Source of the DNA: Brevibacterium sp. UCMA 11754
GTDB taxonomy: Bacteria; Actinomycetota; Actinomycetes; Actinomycetales; Brevibacteriaceae
NCBI RefSeq assembly: GCF_021532275.1
Contig: NZ_JACBOT010000001.1
Location: 124,001 to 188,000 of the forward strand
Reading direction: 5' to 3'
Length of the DNA: 64,000 nucleotides
The translations under genes were made by a program, and so were the position numbers. The notes below the pieces were generated by a model, which saw only the letters and a program-made list of their open reading frames with translations, did no database searches and had not been told where the DNA came from. Below are positions 25,700-33,482 of this stretch, piece by piece; the first letter of the stretch is position 1, and each line of letters starts with the position of its first letter.

Positions 25700-26563
25700 A
25701 TGTCGAAGAAGAATACGTTCGCCCGCCGAACCCCGACTGACATCGGACTCCACGTCTGGGGGATCCTGGTCTTCGCCTACCTGTTCCTCCCGATCGCAGT
25801 CATCATTGCGTACTCGTTCAACACCGGGAAGGTGCTGGCGAACTTCCGCGGCTTCGGCCTCGACGCCTACATCTCCGGGATCAACAACGACATCATCATC
25901 TCCTCAGTCGTCACAAGCCTCCAAGCCGCTGTGGGTGCCGCACTCGTCTCAACGATCTTCGGCACCCTCGGAGGTGTGGCTTTGGCCAGGGCACCGAAGG
26001 GCGCGTGGTGGGCGCTGGGCCTGACAGCGATCCTCGGACTGACGCTGGTCACCCCCGAGATCGTCGACGGCATCTCGTTCCTCCCGTGGTTCGTCACCGT
26101 CGGCGTCGACTGGGGCATCACACCGCTGAACAACGGTCTGGTCAGGCTCATCATCTCGCACGCGATGTTCTCCATGGCAATCGTGACGTTCATCGTCCGC
26201 GCCCGTCTGGCCGGCATCGACTCCCAGCTCGAAGATGCGGCCGCAGACCTGGGGGCGACGCCGTGGAATCGGTTCAAGGACATCACCTTGCCGATCGCGG
26301 CTCCCGGCATCCTCGCCGGTGCGCTGATGTCATTCACGGTCAGCCTCGACAACACGATCCTCTCGAGCTTCGTCCAGCAGCCCGGATACACCCCGTGGCC
26401 GGTCTACATCTTCTCTGCCGTCAGGGTGGCGCTGCGACCAGAAGTCGCGGCGATCTCGACCCTGATGTTCCTTCTCACCCTCCTGGCCTTGGCCTTCGTC
26501 GGCTTCGTGCTGCGCAAGGCGGGTGGAAGTCCGACAGAGATCATCAAGACGATGGCCGGATGA
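25700..26563 (+). CDS. ABC transporter permease, PotC-like
   Basis: A 287-residue permease with about six helices and the EAA loop LEDAAADLGATPWNRFKDIT then LPIAAPGI. It is the second channel subunit of the polyamine-type importer. Start ATG 25700, preceded by GGGAGGG, directly after the PotB-like stop at 25698. The C-terminal cytoplasmic end is short (RKAGGSPTEIIKTMAG). Confidence 0.92.
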   Translation: MSKKNTFARRTPTDIGLHVWGILVFAYLFLPIAVIIAYSFNTGKVLANFRGFGLDAYISGINNDIIISSVVTSLQAAVGAALVSTIFGTLGGVALARAPKGAWWALGLTAILGLTLVTPEIVDGISFLPWFVTVGVDWGITPLNNGLVRLIISHAMFSMAIVTFIVRARLAGIDSQLEDAAADLGATPWNRFKDITLPIAAPGILAGALMSFTVSLDNTILSSFVQQPGYTPWPVYIFSAVRVALRPEVAAISTLMFLLTLLALAFVGFVLRKAGGSPTEIIKTMAG

Positions 26564-26641
26564 ACCCCCGCCGAAGCAGGCGGGTGGCCCCGCCGAGGTG
26601 GGTCCTGGGACTTCAGGGTTGCCACCCCTGCAATGATTGCC

Positions 26642-26710
26642 GCAAGGCAGAAGACGAATGCCGACAGATGGCAGACGAATGCCGTCGGGCCGCAGACGAC
26701 TGCGGTCAGA
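26642..26710. repeat. Degenerate GCAGACGAATGCCG repeats before the oxidase gene
   Basis: Three to four imperfect copies of GCAGA-GAATGCCG/GCAGACGACTGCGG lie in the 163-bp gap upstream of the oxidase start. The frame is open through them but has a low-complexity Arg-rich translation, so I treat them as non-coding leader. Confidence 0.5.
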
Positions 26711-26726
26711 CAGAAGGAGAAGTGAC

Positions 26727-28148
26727 ATGGACGTCAAAGCCGCACTGGCCGATGCCTCCACCGTGCCGTTCTGGCTCGATTCCGCGCAGCGCCCGGAGCC
26801 ACTGCCGCCGCTGACCCACGACATCGAGGCCGACCTCGTCATCGTCGGGGGTGGTTTCACCGGGCTGTGGACGGCGCTGCAGGCCAAGGAGCGTGACCCG
26901 AAGCGCCACGTCGTCCTGGTTGAGGCGAACTCGATCGGATGGGCCGCCTCTGGCCGCAACGGCGGGTTCTGCGCAGCCAGCCTGACCCACGGCTATGACA
27001 ACGGTGAGTCCCATCTGCCGAATGAGAACGAACACCTGGCACAGCTGGGGCGGGAGAACCTCGATGCGATCGGCGCGGCCGTGACCAGGTACGGCATGGA
27101 CGTCGAGTTCGAACGCACCGGTGAACTCGACGTCGCGACCGAGGACTACCAGGTCCCGGAGCTGCGAGAAGCTCACGATCCAGAGGCCGGTTTCATCTTC
27201 TACAACCAGGAGGAGCTGGCTCAGATCGTGAAGTCCCCGACCTACAAGGGCGCCCTCTGGGACTCGCGCGAGGTCGCCATGGTCAACCCTGCCAAACTGT
27301 GCTGGGAGCTGCTGCGGGTCATCCGGGAACTCGGCGTCGAGGTCTTCGAAGGTACAAAGGTCACGGATGTCAGTGACCGGAAGTCGACGGTCCAGGTCAC
27401 GACTCTGGTGATCGGCCAGAGCTCAGAGGACTGCAGAGCCGCTCCCTGCAGCAGCATCACAGCCGATCGCGTTGCCTTGGCCACGAACGTCTTCCCCTCG
27501 CTGCTCAAGCGGGCCAGTCTCCATACCGTCCCCGTCTACGACTATGCCCTGATGACCGAACCGATCAGCGATGAGCAGCTGGAGTCCATCGGCTGGAGCG
27601 GACGGCAGGGCATCGGCGACTGCGCAAACCGATTCCACTACTACCGGCTCTCGGCCGACAATCGCATCCTCTTCGGCGGATGGGACGCCGTCTACCACTA
27701 CGGGAGGCAGGTGTCGTGGAAGTACGACCAGCGCCCCGAGACCTTCGAAACCCTGGCCGAGCACTTCTACGAGACCTTCCCGCAGCTGTCTGATCTGAAG
27801 TTCAGCCACAAATGGGGTGGGCCGATCGACACCTGTTCGCGCTTCTTCTCCTTCTTCACCACGGCCTACGGCAAGAAGGTCGCCATGGCCGCCGGCTTCA
27901 CCGGACTGGGCGTGGGCGCCTCACGATTCGCCGGCACGGTCATGCTCGACCTGCTGTCCGGGCAGGACACCGAGCTGACCCAGCTGGAGATGGTGCGCAA
28001 GCTGCCGCTGCCCTTCCCGCCGGAACCGGTGGCCTGGCTGGGCATTCAGATGACGACGAATGCGATGATCAAAGCCGACAACAACGAAGGCCGACGAGGT
28101 CCACTGCTCAAAGCTCTCGATGCTGTGGGCATGGGCTTCGACTCCTGA
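26727..28148 (+). CDS. FAD-dependent amine oxidoreductase (PuuB-like, DAO family)
   Basis: A 473-residue flavoprotein of the glycine/D-amino acid oxidase family. The dinucleotide motif DLVIVGGGFTGLW is at about residue 33, followed by SIGWAASGRNGGFC, and the C-terminal FTGLGVGASRFAG completes the FAD site. The close relatives are gamma-glutamylputrescine oxidases. With the aminobutyraldehyde dehydrogenase and polyamine transporter it gives the route putrescine to aminobutanal to GABA. No gamma-glutamylputrescine synthetase is in the window, so direct amine oxidation is possible. Start ATG 26727 with AAGGAGAAG upstream. Confidence 0.85.
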   Translation: MDVKAALADASTVPFWLDSAQRPEPLPPLTHDIEADLVIVGGGFTGLWTALQAKERDPKRHVVLVEANSIGWAASGRNGGFCAASLTHGYDNGESHLPNENEHLAQLGRENLDAIGAAVTRYGMDVEFERTGELDVATEDYQVPELREAHDPEAGFIFYNQEELAQIVKSPTYKGALWDSREVAMVNPAKLCWELLRVIRELGVEVFEGTKVTDVSDRKSTVQVTTLVIGQSSEDCRAAPCSSITADRVALATNVFPSLLKRASLHTVPVYDYALMTEPISDEQLESIGWSGRQGIGDCANRFHYYRLSADNRILFGGWDAVYHYGRQVSWKYDQRPETFETLAEHFYETFPQLSDLKFSHKWGGPIDTCSRFFSFFTTAYGKKVAMAAGFTGLGVGASRFAGTVMLDLLSGQDTELTQLEMVRKLPLPFPPEPVAWLGIQMTTNAMIKADNNEGRRGPLLKALDAVGMGFDS

Positions 28149-28200
28149 CGCCGCCGGCGACGTCCGGGCAACCGGTGGCGTCCGCAGCTCGGACCGAAGG

Positions 28201-28254
28201 CGGGAGTTCCTTCCGCGCTTGATAGACTTTCAGCGAGCGCGGGAGGAACTCCCG
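28201..28254 (+). promoter_or_regulatory. 18-bp inverted repeat in the purS leader
   Basis: Arms 28201-28218 (CGGGAGTTCCTTCCGCGC) and 28237-28254 (GCGCGGGAGGAACTCCCG) pair with a single G-T wobble around an 18-nt loop that contains TAGACT. It lies 29 bp before purS. It could be a purine-responsive operator flanking the -10 box, an attenuator, or the terminator of the putrescine island. Confidence 0.55.
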
Positions 28255-28282
28255 AACACTTTCTTGAAGGAGCAGAACACGC

Positions 28283-28537
28283 ATGGCACGTGTCGTCGTT
28301 GAGGTGATGCCCAAACCCGAGATTCTTGACCCTCAGGGTAAGGCGATCTCCGGTGGAATGTCCCGACTCGGCTTCACCGGTTTCGGTGAGGTCCGACAGG
28401 GGAAGCGCTTCGAACTCGAGGTCGAGGGTGAGGTCACCGAGGAGGTTCTCGCGCAGGCTCGTGAGGCGGCGGAGAAGCTCCTGTCCAACCCGGTCATCGA
28501 GAACGTCGTGGCCGTTCGCGCCGTCGAGGAAGCCTGA
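28283..28537 (+). CDS. purS: Phosphoribosylformylglycinamidine synthase subunit PurS
   Basis: An 84-residue PurS, the small bridging subunit of the three-part FGAM synthase. [19 protein letters not shown] and [17 protein letters not shown] are diagnostic. It joins PurQ and small PurL. ATG 28283 with GAAGGAGCAG upstream. The stop overlaps the purQ start by one base. purL, which normally follows, is at 61192 instead. Confidence 0.95.
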   Translation: MARVVVEVMPKPEILDPQGKAISGGMSRLGFTGFGEVRQGKRFELEVEGEVTEEVLAQAREAAEKLLSNPVIENVVAVRAVEEA

Positions 28538-29274
28538 TGACCGCAGTCGCCACCGACCCCACCATCGCCGAGGCGGGTGCTGAGTTCGGAGTCTCGATCG
28601 GTGTTGTGACGTTCCCCGGCACCCTCGATGATCGTGATGCCGCGCGTGCGGTTCGTCTTGCGGGTGCGAAGCCGGTCAACCTGTGGCACGCCGATTCCAC
28701 GCTTGCCGGTGTCGACGGTGTCATTCTGCCCGGTGGGTTCTCCTACGGGGACTACCTGCGCTGCGGCGCGATCGCGGGCTTCGCTCCGATCATGGAGGCC
28801 GTCGTCTCCGCCGCCAACGCCGGAATGCCGGTCCTGGGCATCTGCAACGGATTCCAGATCCTGTGCGAATCGCACCTGCTGCCTGGCGCCCTCATCCGCA
28901 ATGACCACCAGCATTTTATCTGCCGCGACCAGGAACTGGTCGTGGAGAACACGAATACTGCCTGGACCGGTGACTACACACAGGGACAGACCATTCGCAT
29001 TCCGCTGAAGAACGGTGAAGGCGGGTTCGTCGCCACCGACGAGGTCCTCGACGAACTCGAAGGCTCCGGCCGCGTGGTCTTTCGCTATCAGGGGCTCAAC
29101 CCCAACGGTTCTCTGCGCGACATCGCCGGCATCACCAATGAGGCTGGAAACGTCGTGGGGCTCATGCCCCACCCCGAACACGCTGTCGAGGCCGGTTTCG
29201 GACCCGAATACGGCGGCGGCATCGACGGTCGGGGGTTCTTCTCTTCGGCCGTGCGCACTCTGGTCAGGGGCTGA
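28537..29274 (+). CDS. purQ: Phosphoribosylformylglycinamidine synthase glutaminase subunit PurQ
   Basis: A 245-residue class I glutamine amidotransferase that supplies ammonia to PurL. The nucleophile is Cys103 in [10 protein letters not shown] and the triad is completed by His212 and Glu214 in PHPEHAVE. An N-terminal extension of about 18 residues ([15 protein letters not shown]) precedes the usual [12 protein letters not shown]. It starts on the TGATG overlap with purS. Followed by a clear terminator, so the pur unit here is only purSQ. Confidence 0.96.
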   Translation: MTAVATDPTIAEAGAEFGVSIGVVTFPGTLDDRDAARAVRLAGAKPVNLWHADSTLAGVDGVILPGGFSYGDYLRCGAIAGFAPIMEAVVSAANAGMPVLGICNGFQILCESHLLPGALIRNDHQHFICRDQELVVENTNTAWTGDYTQGQTIRIPLKNGEGGFVATDEVLDELEGSGRVVFRYQGLNPNGSLRDIAGITNEAGNVVGLMPHPEHAVEAGFGPEYGGGIDGRGFFSSAVRTLVRG

Positions 29275-29295
29275 GCTCACCGACCGGCGCACGAA

Positions 29296-29336
29296 AGGGC
29301 CCCGAAGCACGGCATGACGCCGCGCCTCGGGGCCCT
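29296..29336. terminator. Terminator after purQ
   Basis: Perfect 10-bp stem AGGGCCCCGA / TCGGGGCCCT with a 21-nt loop that can itself fold. It lies between the convergent purQ and the secreted-protein gene. Confidence 0.75.
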
Positions 29337-29372
29337 CAGCAGTTCGTGCCTTGTTTGCGGGCCGGAATGATC

Positions 29373-30083
29373 TCACTCCTGCGGTTCGGTCGGGTTGACC
29401 GTCACTGATGCCGTGTCCTCGAGATCACCGCACGTGGCGACGGCCTCGTACTCGCCCGTATCGGGCATGCCGTCCCTTGGCATGTACCTCACTGATGCAG
29501 ACTCGTCCTCACCGGCGAGCTGCCTCTTCTCCCAGACCTTCGACCGGCCTTCCTCGTCCTCCTTGAACACCTGGAACAAGACTTCGTCCTTGCTCGAGCA
29601 GTTGACCATCGTCAGGTTGAGTCCCTCTTGGTAGAGCGACTCGTCGAGCGTCGTCGATTCCGGGTCCATCACGAGAGTCCCGTCATCGTAGTCACCCCGA
29701 TCTCCCTCGATGATGTGGACGCGAGCGTCAAATACGCGGTCCGGCTCATCACCGCGTTTGACCGTAACCGTGAACTTCACGTTCGTGTCGTCGGGCTTCT
29801 CCTCCATGACAACCGCCCCGTCGTACGGTCCGTCCTTCTCCGCTGTCTGCAGCTCGTTGTCCAGGCTCGTGGTGACCTCGTCTCCCTTCTTGAGCCCGTC
29901 GATCGTGAACTCGATGCCCTTGCCCTGCGTGACCTCGAGAGGCGTCATCTCCCGGTATTTCAACGCCAAGTCCGCTTCCTTCATCACCGAATCCTGATTC
30001 GAGCCATCTGAAGCCGTCGCCGGTCCCACTCCGAAGGCGGAGAGGCCAAGAGCGATGGAAGCTGCCAGTGCGAGCTTCTTCAT
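29373..30083 (-). CDS. Secreted modular protein without anchor
   Basis: A 236-residue exported protein. The signal peptide is MKKLALAASIALGLSAFGVG, cleaved after PATA. The mature part has a domain similar to residues 110-202 of the protein at 31353-33086, then one beta-rich module with two cysteines (MVNCSSKDEV and VATCGDLED) matching that protein's repeats. There is no sorting signal or membrane helix, so it is released or held non-covalently. I chose ATG 30083, with GAAGGA upstream, over earlier ATGs. Function unknown; it reads as a short paralogue of the anchored protein and shares its promoter motif. Confidence 0.75.
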   Translation of the reverse strand: MKKLALAASIALGLSAFGVGPATASDGSNQDSVMKEADLALKYREMTPLEVTQGKGIEFTIDGLKKGDEVTTSLDNELQTAEKDGPYDGAVVMEEKPDDTNVKFTVTVKRGDEPDRVFDARVHIIEGDRGDYDDGTLVMDPESTTLDESLYQEGLNLTMVNCSSKDEVLFQVFKEDEEGRSKVWEKRQLAGEDESASVRYMPRDGMPDTGEYEAVATCGDLEDTASVTVNPTEPQE

Positions 30084-30120
30084 TGTGATCATCCTTCTTT
30101 CGCAGCAAAGGGTCATAACA

Positions 30121-30210
30121 GCCATATTCGGTTATGCCAATCACACTACGAAGGTTGGATGACGGTTGTGGAGTTGTGTTCATTGTGGTCATGACAAGTC
30201 CGTCATGACA
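30121..30210 (-). promoter_or_regulatory. Shared control region of the secreted-protein paralogues (copy 1)
   Basis: GCCATATTCGGTTATG (30121-30136) matches the element at 33115-33130 with one change. TCATGACA occurs at 30189 and again at 30203, 14 bp apart. The same TCATGAC lies 67 bp from the motif in the other copy against 68 bp here. Confidence 0.55.
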
Positions 30211-30483
30211 GATCTGTCACTCCGTGATGGCAACGAGACTTGCTCACCAGACGAGCTGAGTCGATGCTGAGACTGCTGAAACGGAGCTGGCTCGCAAGCT
30301 GCCCGAAGCACGTCGTCGTTCCTGTTCAGTGCGTTGCTGCAGTCGTGAATACGAGGTGGAACTCTGCTTCTGCCCGGCGAGTCCCTGAGCCGGGCACGGT
30401 TGGTGCCCAGCTGATGCTCAGCTTCGGGGTCACACACTGATGTCTTCGCGCGTCGCGCGCGATCCAATCGTAATGAGCGATTT

Positions 30484-30533
30484 CGGACTCATTGCCTGGA
30501 CCCACTGCTGAGCGGGCCCAGGCAATGAGTCCG
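30484..30533 (-). terminator. Long hairpin after the peptidoglycan-binding gene
   Basis: Perfect 16-bp stem CGGACTCATTGCCTGG / CCAGGCAATGAGTCCG, extended inside by CCC/GGG. It is 2 bp after the stop at 30536. Confidence 0.75.
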
Positions 30534-30535
30534 AG

Positions 30536-31030
30536 TCAGTCCTCAACCCATTTGAGGCCGACGGCCGTCTCGAGAGTCGCGGATGCCGCATGCATCTCCA
30601 CCGACCACGTCTCGTCACCGACGACGCCGTCGACGTCGGCCTCGCCCCACTTCTGGAAACCCTCCACAGCAGCCTTCGTCTCGGCTCCGAAGTTGCCATC
30701 CGGCTCCCCTGGTGAGGGCCAGTCTCCCTCGACCGAACCGTTTTTCAGCACTTCCTGCAGGTCGGCGACGGCCTTATGGGTCGAACCTTCCTTGAGCACG
30801 GGCATCGGTCCGCCGTCAGGCAGTGCTTCCCAGGTCTTGTCGCCGACGATGCCATCATCGTCCAGCCCGGCTCCTCGCTGGAAGTTCTTCACCGCTTCTT
30901 CCGTGACGGCTCCGAATATTCCGTCGACCGCCACTGAATGATCCGGCACTCTGCGCAGTGCTCGCTGTGCCCTCTTGACGACCTCGCCTTGTGACCCTTT
31001 TTCGATGATCGGCTGACCGGGATTCGACAT
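30536..31030 (-). CDS. Peptidoglycan-binding protein with two PG_binding_1 domains
   Basis: A 164-residue protein made of two PG_binding_1 repeats. Repeat one, about 10-70, has KRAQRALRRV, VDGIFGAVTEEAVKNFQ and DGIVGDKTWEAL. Repeat two, about 78-145, has VADLQEVLKN, DGNFGAETKAAVEGFQ and DGVVGDETW. These modules normally bind cell-wall peptidoglycan, yet no signal peptide or membrane helix is present. The ATG at 31030 has an excellent GGAGGAAAC site, so the start is secure. It lies between two secreted-protein paralogues. Confidence 0.85.
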   Translation of the reverse strand: MSNPGQPIIEKGSQGEVVKRAQRALRRVPDHSVAVDGIFGAVTEEAVKNFQRGAGLDDDGIVGDKTWEALPDGGPMPVLKEGSTHKAVADLQEVLKNGSVEGDWPSPGEPDGNFGAETKAAVEGFQKWGEADVDGVVGDETWSVEMHAASATLETAVGLKWVED

Positions 31031-31225
31031 GTTTCCTCCTCTGTCGGTGCCGGTGGATCCTCATTGAGAGAGGCACCGGCTGTGAATTTTTGTGGAAGCA
31101 GCCTTGCCGCCACAGGAGTCAATCTATGACCGCAGTTCTTCTTGCGACAAGGGTCCGACGGTACTCAGAAGACATGCCCGCGAGTTGGTGCCGACACAGT
31201 TTCGCTGCGTGGGTCATGGCACGCA

Positions 31226-31286
31226 GTTCGGCCCCGGTGCACTGGCTCATCTGCAGATTCGATGAGTCGGTTTACCGGGGCCGAAC
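31226..31286. terminator. 13-bp inverted repeat
   Basis: GTTCGGCCCCGGT (31226-31238) and ACCGGGGCCGAAC (31274-31286) are exact reverse complements, 35 nt apart, in the gap between the peptidoglycan-binding gene and the anchored protein gene. Probably a second downstream hairpin for the anchored protein gene. I see no gene in this 322-bp gap. Confidence 0.5.
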
Positions 31287-31311
31287 GCCCTTCTGTCAGT
31301 GCCGATTCGCG

Positions 31312-31344
31312 CCGACGGGCCGGGGGTTCTCACCAGCCCGTCGG
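31312..31344 (-). terminator. Hairpin after the sortase-anchored protein gene
   Basis: Stem CCGACGGGC / GCCCGTCGG with a 15-nt loop, starting 9 bp after the stop at 31353. No T-run. Confidence 0.6.
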
Positions 31345-31352
31345 GTCACCGA

Positions 31353-33086
31353 TCACTGCCCGGGCTGTGAGCGGCGGCGGGCGAAGAGAACTGTCGCAGC
31401 ACCTCCCACGATCAACACTGCTCCTGCGCCGAGGCCGGTGATTTCGGCACCGGTACGAGGCATCGAGCCGGCATTGCCGGAATCATCCGCTGGGCCGGAA
31501 TCGCCGGCCTCGCCACCGTTGCCGCCATCGGTGCCGCCACCGTTGCTGGTGACGAGGAATTCGCCTTCCATCTCCGCTTGGTCCGCGCACATCGCAAACA
31601 CCTTGTAGGTGCCGACGTAAGGTGCGGGATCGTCGCCGAGTCCGTAGATCTGGACCGAGGCCGCCGAGTTCTCATTCGCCTCGGCGCTCTGTTCGTAGAG
31701 CTTCCCACTGGGTTCGAGTCCCCAGACCTCGAACTTGACCTCACTGCCCGGCTCACATTCGGTGACAGTGATCGTCACCCCCTTGTCTCGGTTGATGAAG
31801 TCGACTGCAGAGATCTTCTCCGGATCGATGGAGAGCTTCGCTTCGGAGCCGGCGTCGTCGCCGGTCACGGTGAAGGTCGTCTCCGCGCTCTTATCCCCGC
31901 ACGAAGCCATGACGAGGAACTCGTCGACCCACGCCTTGCCGCCTTCTCCTTGGGGCATGAACCTCGCATGCCCGGCTGCGTCTTCACCGGCCTGCTGCGT
32001 CTCTTCCCAAATGGTGGTGTCGGGGTCGCTCTTGGTACTCACCTTGAACGTCACCTCTTCGTCCACATGGCAGTTGACGAATGTCATGTGGACTCCGTCG
32101 TTGAGGAACTCATCCAGGTCCTGAATCTTGGGCGACACGGTGAGATCTGAGTTCGCATCGTCGCCGTCGCCATATGTCACGGTGAAGGTCGTCTCCGCAC
32201 TCTTGTCGCCGCACGAAGCTGTGACCACGAAGTCACCGACCCAGCCGTCACCGCCCGTGCCGGGGATGAACGTGGTGGATCCGGCAGCATCTTCACCGGC
32301 CATCTGCGAGTCCTCCCAGATGGTGGTGTCTGGGTCGCCCTTGCGAGCGATGCGGAAATTGACCTCTTCATCCATCACGCAGTTGACCAGAGTGATCTGG
32401 ACACCGTCGTTCATGAAGTCGTCCAAGTTCTGAGTCTCCGGCGAAACTGTAAGGTCTGCCTCCTGCTCCTCATCATCGGGAGCCACGACCTCGACGCTGC
32501 CGCTGAAGGTCGTCGATTCCGCTCCCTCACGCTTGACGGTGACTGTGACATCGAGCGTGTCACCGGTCTTGAGCTCTGTGTTGCCGAGGATCGTCCCAGA
32601 GAATGCACCATCGCTCTCGACAGTCGTCGAGGTGGCCTCACCGGGTTCAGCGGTGACGACGTCCCCAGCTTTGAGGGAACCGACGGTGTACCGGATGCCC
32701 TGGTTGGGGTCACCGATCTCTTCGGCGGTCATCTCCGTCTTCTCGAGGGAGAAGCTGGCATCGATCGCTTCGGTTTCCTCTGCACCATCGGCGGCGCCAT
32801 CCTTCTCCGCTCCGTCTTCAGCTGCATCCGGATCGGCTGCCTCCTCCGCAGGTGGATCGGTGGCCTCGGCATCACCCTCTGCTTCAGTCGTGCCTGTGCC
32901 CGGGTCGGCTGCGTCAGCACCGGGGTCGTCTGCTTCACCGGGATCGGCGGCGTCTTCACTCGGAGACTCTGTGCCTTCTTGCGCAGCCAATGCTTCAGTT
33001 GTGGTCAATGTGCTCGCGACCGCCGGACCGACTCCGAGCGTGGATATCGCCAGTGCGATGCTTGCTGCAAGTGCCAGCCGTTTCAT
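31353..33086 (-). CDS. Sortase-anchored modular surface protein
   Basis: A 577-residue wall-anchored protein. Signal peptide MKRLALAASIALAISTLGVG ending PAVA; an acidic Ala/Glu/Asp/Pro stretch at about 25-108; a first domain at 110-202; three beta-rich modules at about 211-305, 314-408 and 416-525, each with a cysteine pair (Cys236/292, Cys339/396, two more in the third); then MPRTG at 542, a hydrophobic helix and the RRR tail. MPRTG is a variant of LPXTG, so a sortase substrate is likely. ATG 33086 with GGAAGGATC upstream. Modules one and two are closely similar, indicating recent duplication. Ligand unknown. Confidence 0.85.
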   Translation of the reverse strand: MKRLALAASIALAISTLGVGPAVASTLTTTEALAAQEGTESPSEDAADPGEADDPGADAADPGTGTTEAEGDAEATDPPAEEAADPDAAEDGAEKDGAADGAEETEAIDASFSLEKTEMTAEEIGDPNQGIRYTVGSLKAGDVVTAEPGEATSTTVESDGAFSGTILGNTELKTGDTLDVTVTVKREGAESTTFSGSVEVVAPDDEEQEADLTVSPETQNLDDFMNDGVQITLVNCVMDEEVNFRIARKGDPDTTIWEDSQMAGEDAAGSTTFIPGTGGDGWVGDFVVTASCGDKSAETTFTVTYGDGDDANSDLTVSPKIQDLDEFLNDGVHMTFVNCHVDEEVTFKVSTKSDPDTTIWEETQQAGEDAAGHARFMPQGEGGKAWVDEFLVMASCGDKSAETTFTVTGDDAGSEAKLSIDPEKISAVDFINRDKGVTITVTECEPGSEVKFEVWGLEPSGKLYEQSAEANENSAASVQIYGLGDDPAPYVGTYKVFAMCADQAEMEGEFLVTSNGGGTDGGNGGEAGDSGPADDSGNAGSMPRTGAEITGLGAGAVLIVGGAATVLFARRRSQPGQ

Positions 33087-33114
33087 GATGATCCTTCCAG
33101 AGATCTGCGTGGCT

Positions 33115-33188
33115 GCCATGTTCGGTTATGAAATGGACCGTACGTACGTAGTTAGCAGGTCGCGACTTTTGGTCTTTTAGTTCATGAC
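33115..33188 (-). promoter_or_regulatory. Shared control region of the secreted-protein paralogues (copy 2)
   Basis: GCCATGTTCGGTTATG at 33115-33130 and TCATGAC at 33182-33188, with the same spacing as in copy 1. The motif is 29 bp from this start against 38 bp in the other copy. Confidence 0.55.
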
Positions 33189-33482
33189 GGAAATGTGATT
33201 GAGAAATTCCAGAATGTTTATCCGTTTGAGACATCGTCATGGTCCGGACAACGCTCCGTCCTGCCTATTTCGGTGCTGGTTCCTCCACCCACCACGGCTT
33301 TCTCTCCCAGTACAGCACCACGGACAGCGTGAGAGCAGAGTCGAGTCCATGTCACGATTGTGCAGAGACGGGCGTCTGCGGCCGATAATCGTTACTTTCG
33401 AAATGAATTGACTTCGGCCCCCACAGCCGAAGCTGCAGGGGCCGATGCGCCAGTTGCGACCATGTCATCAGTCGCAATGGGT
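33189..33482. other. Intergenic region, no gene seen
   Basis: I see no gene here. It contains the hairpin 33414-33445 and a palindromic TTGCGAC/GTCGCAA pair nearer the ABC gene stop. Confidence 0.6.
33414..33445 (-). terminator. Hairpin after the ABC exporter operon
   Basis: TCGGCCCC / GGGGCCGA, 8-bp stem, 38 bp after the stop of the exporter gene. Weak, without a T-run. Confidence 0.45.

Larger units (their letters stand above)
30084..30535. other. Intergenic region: promoter motifs, no gene seen
   Basis: Apart from the promoter motifs at 30121-30210 and the hairpin at 30484-30533, I see no supportable gene in 30211-30483. The short open frames have no ribosome site. Confidence 0.6.

Noticed and set aside
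26637..26726. N-terminal extension of the FAD oxidase from the ATG at 26637
   Set aside because: It translates degenerate repeats into an Arg-rich leader, while the ATG at 26727 has AAGGAGAAG and the family N-terminus.
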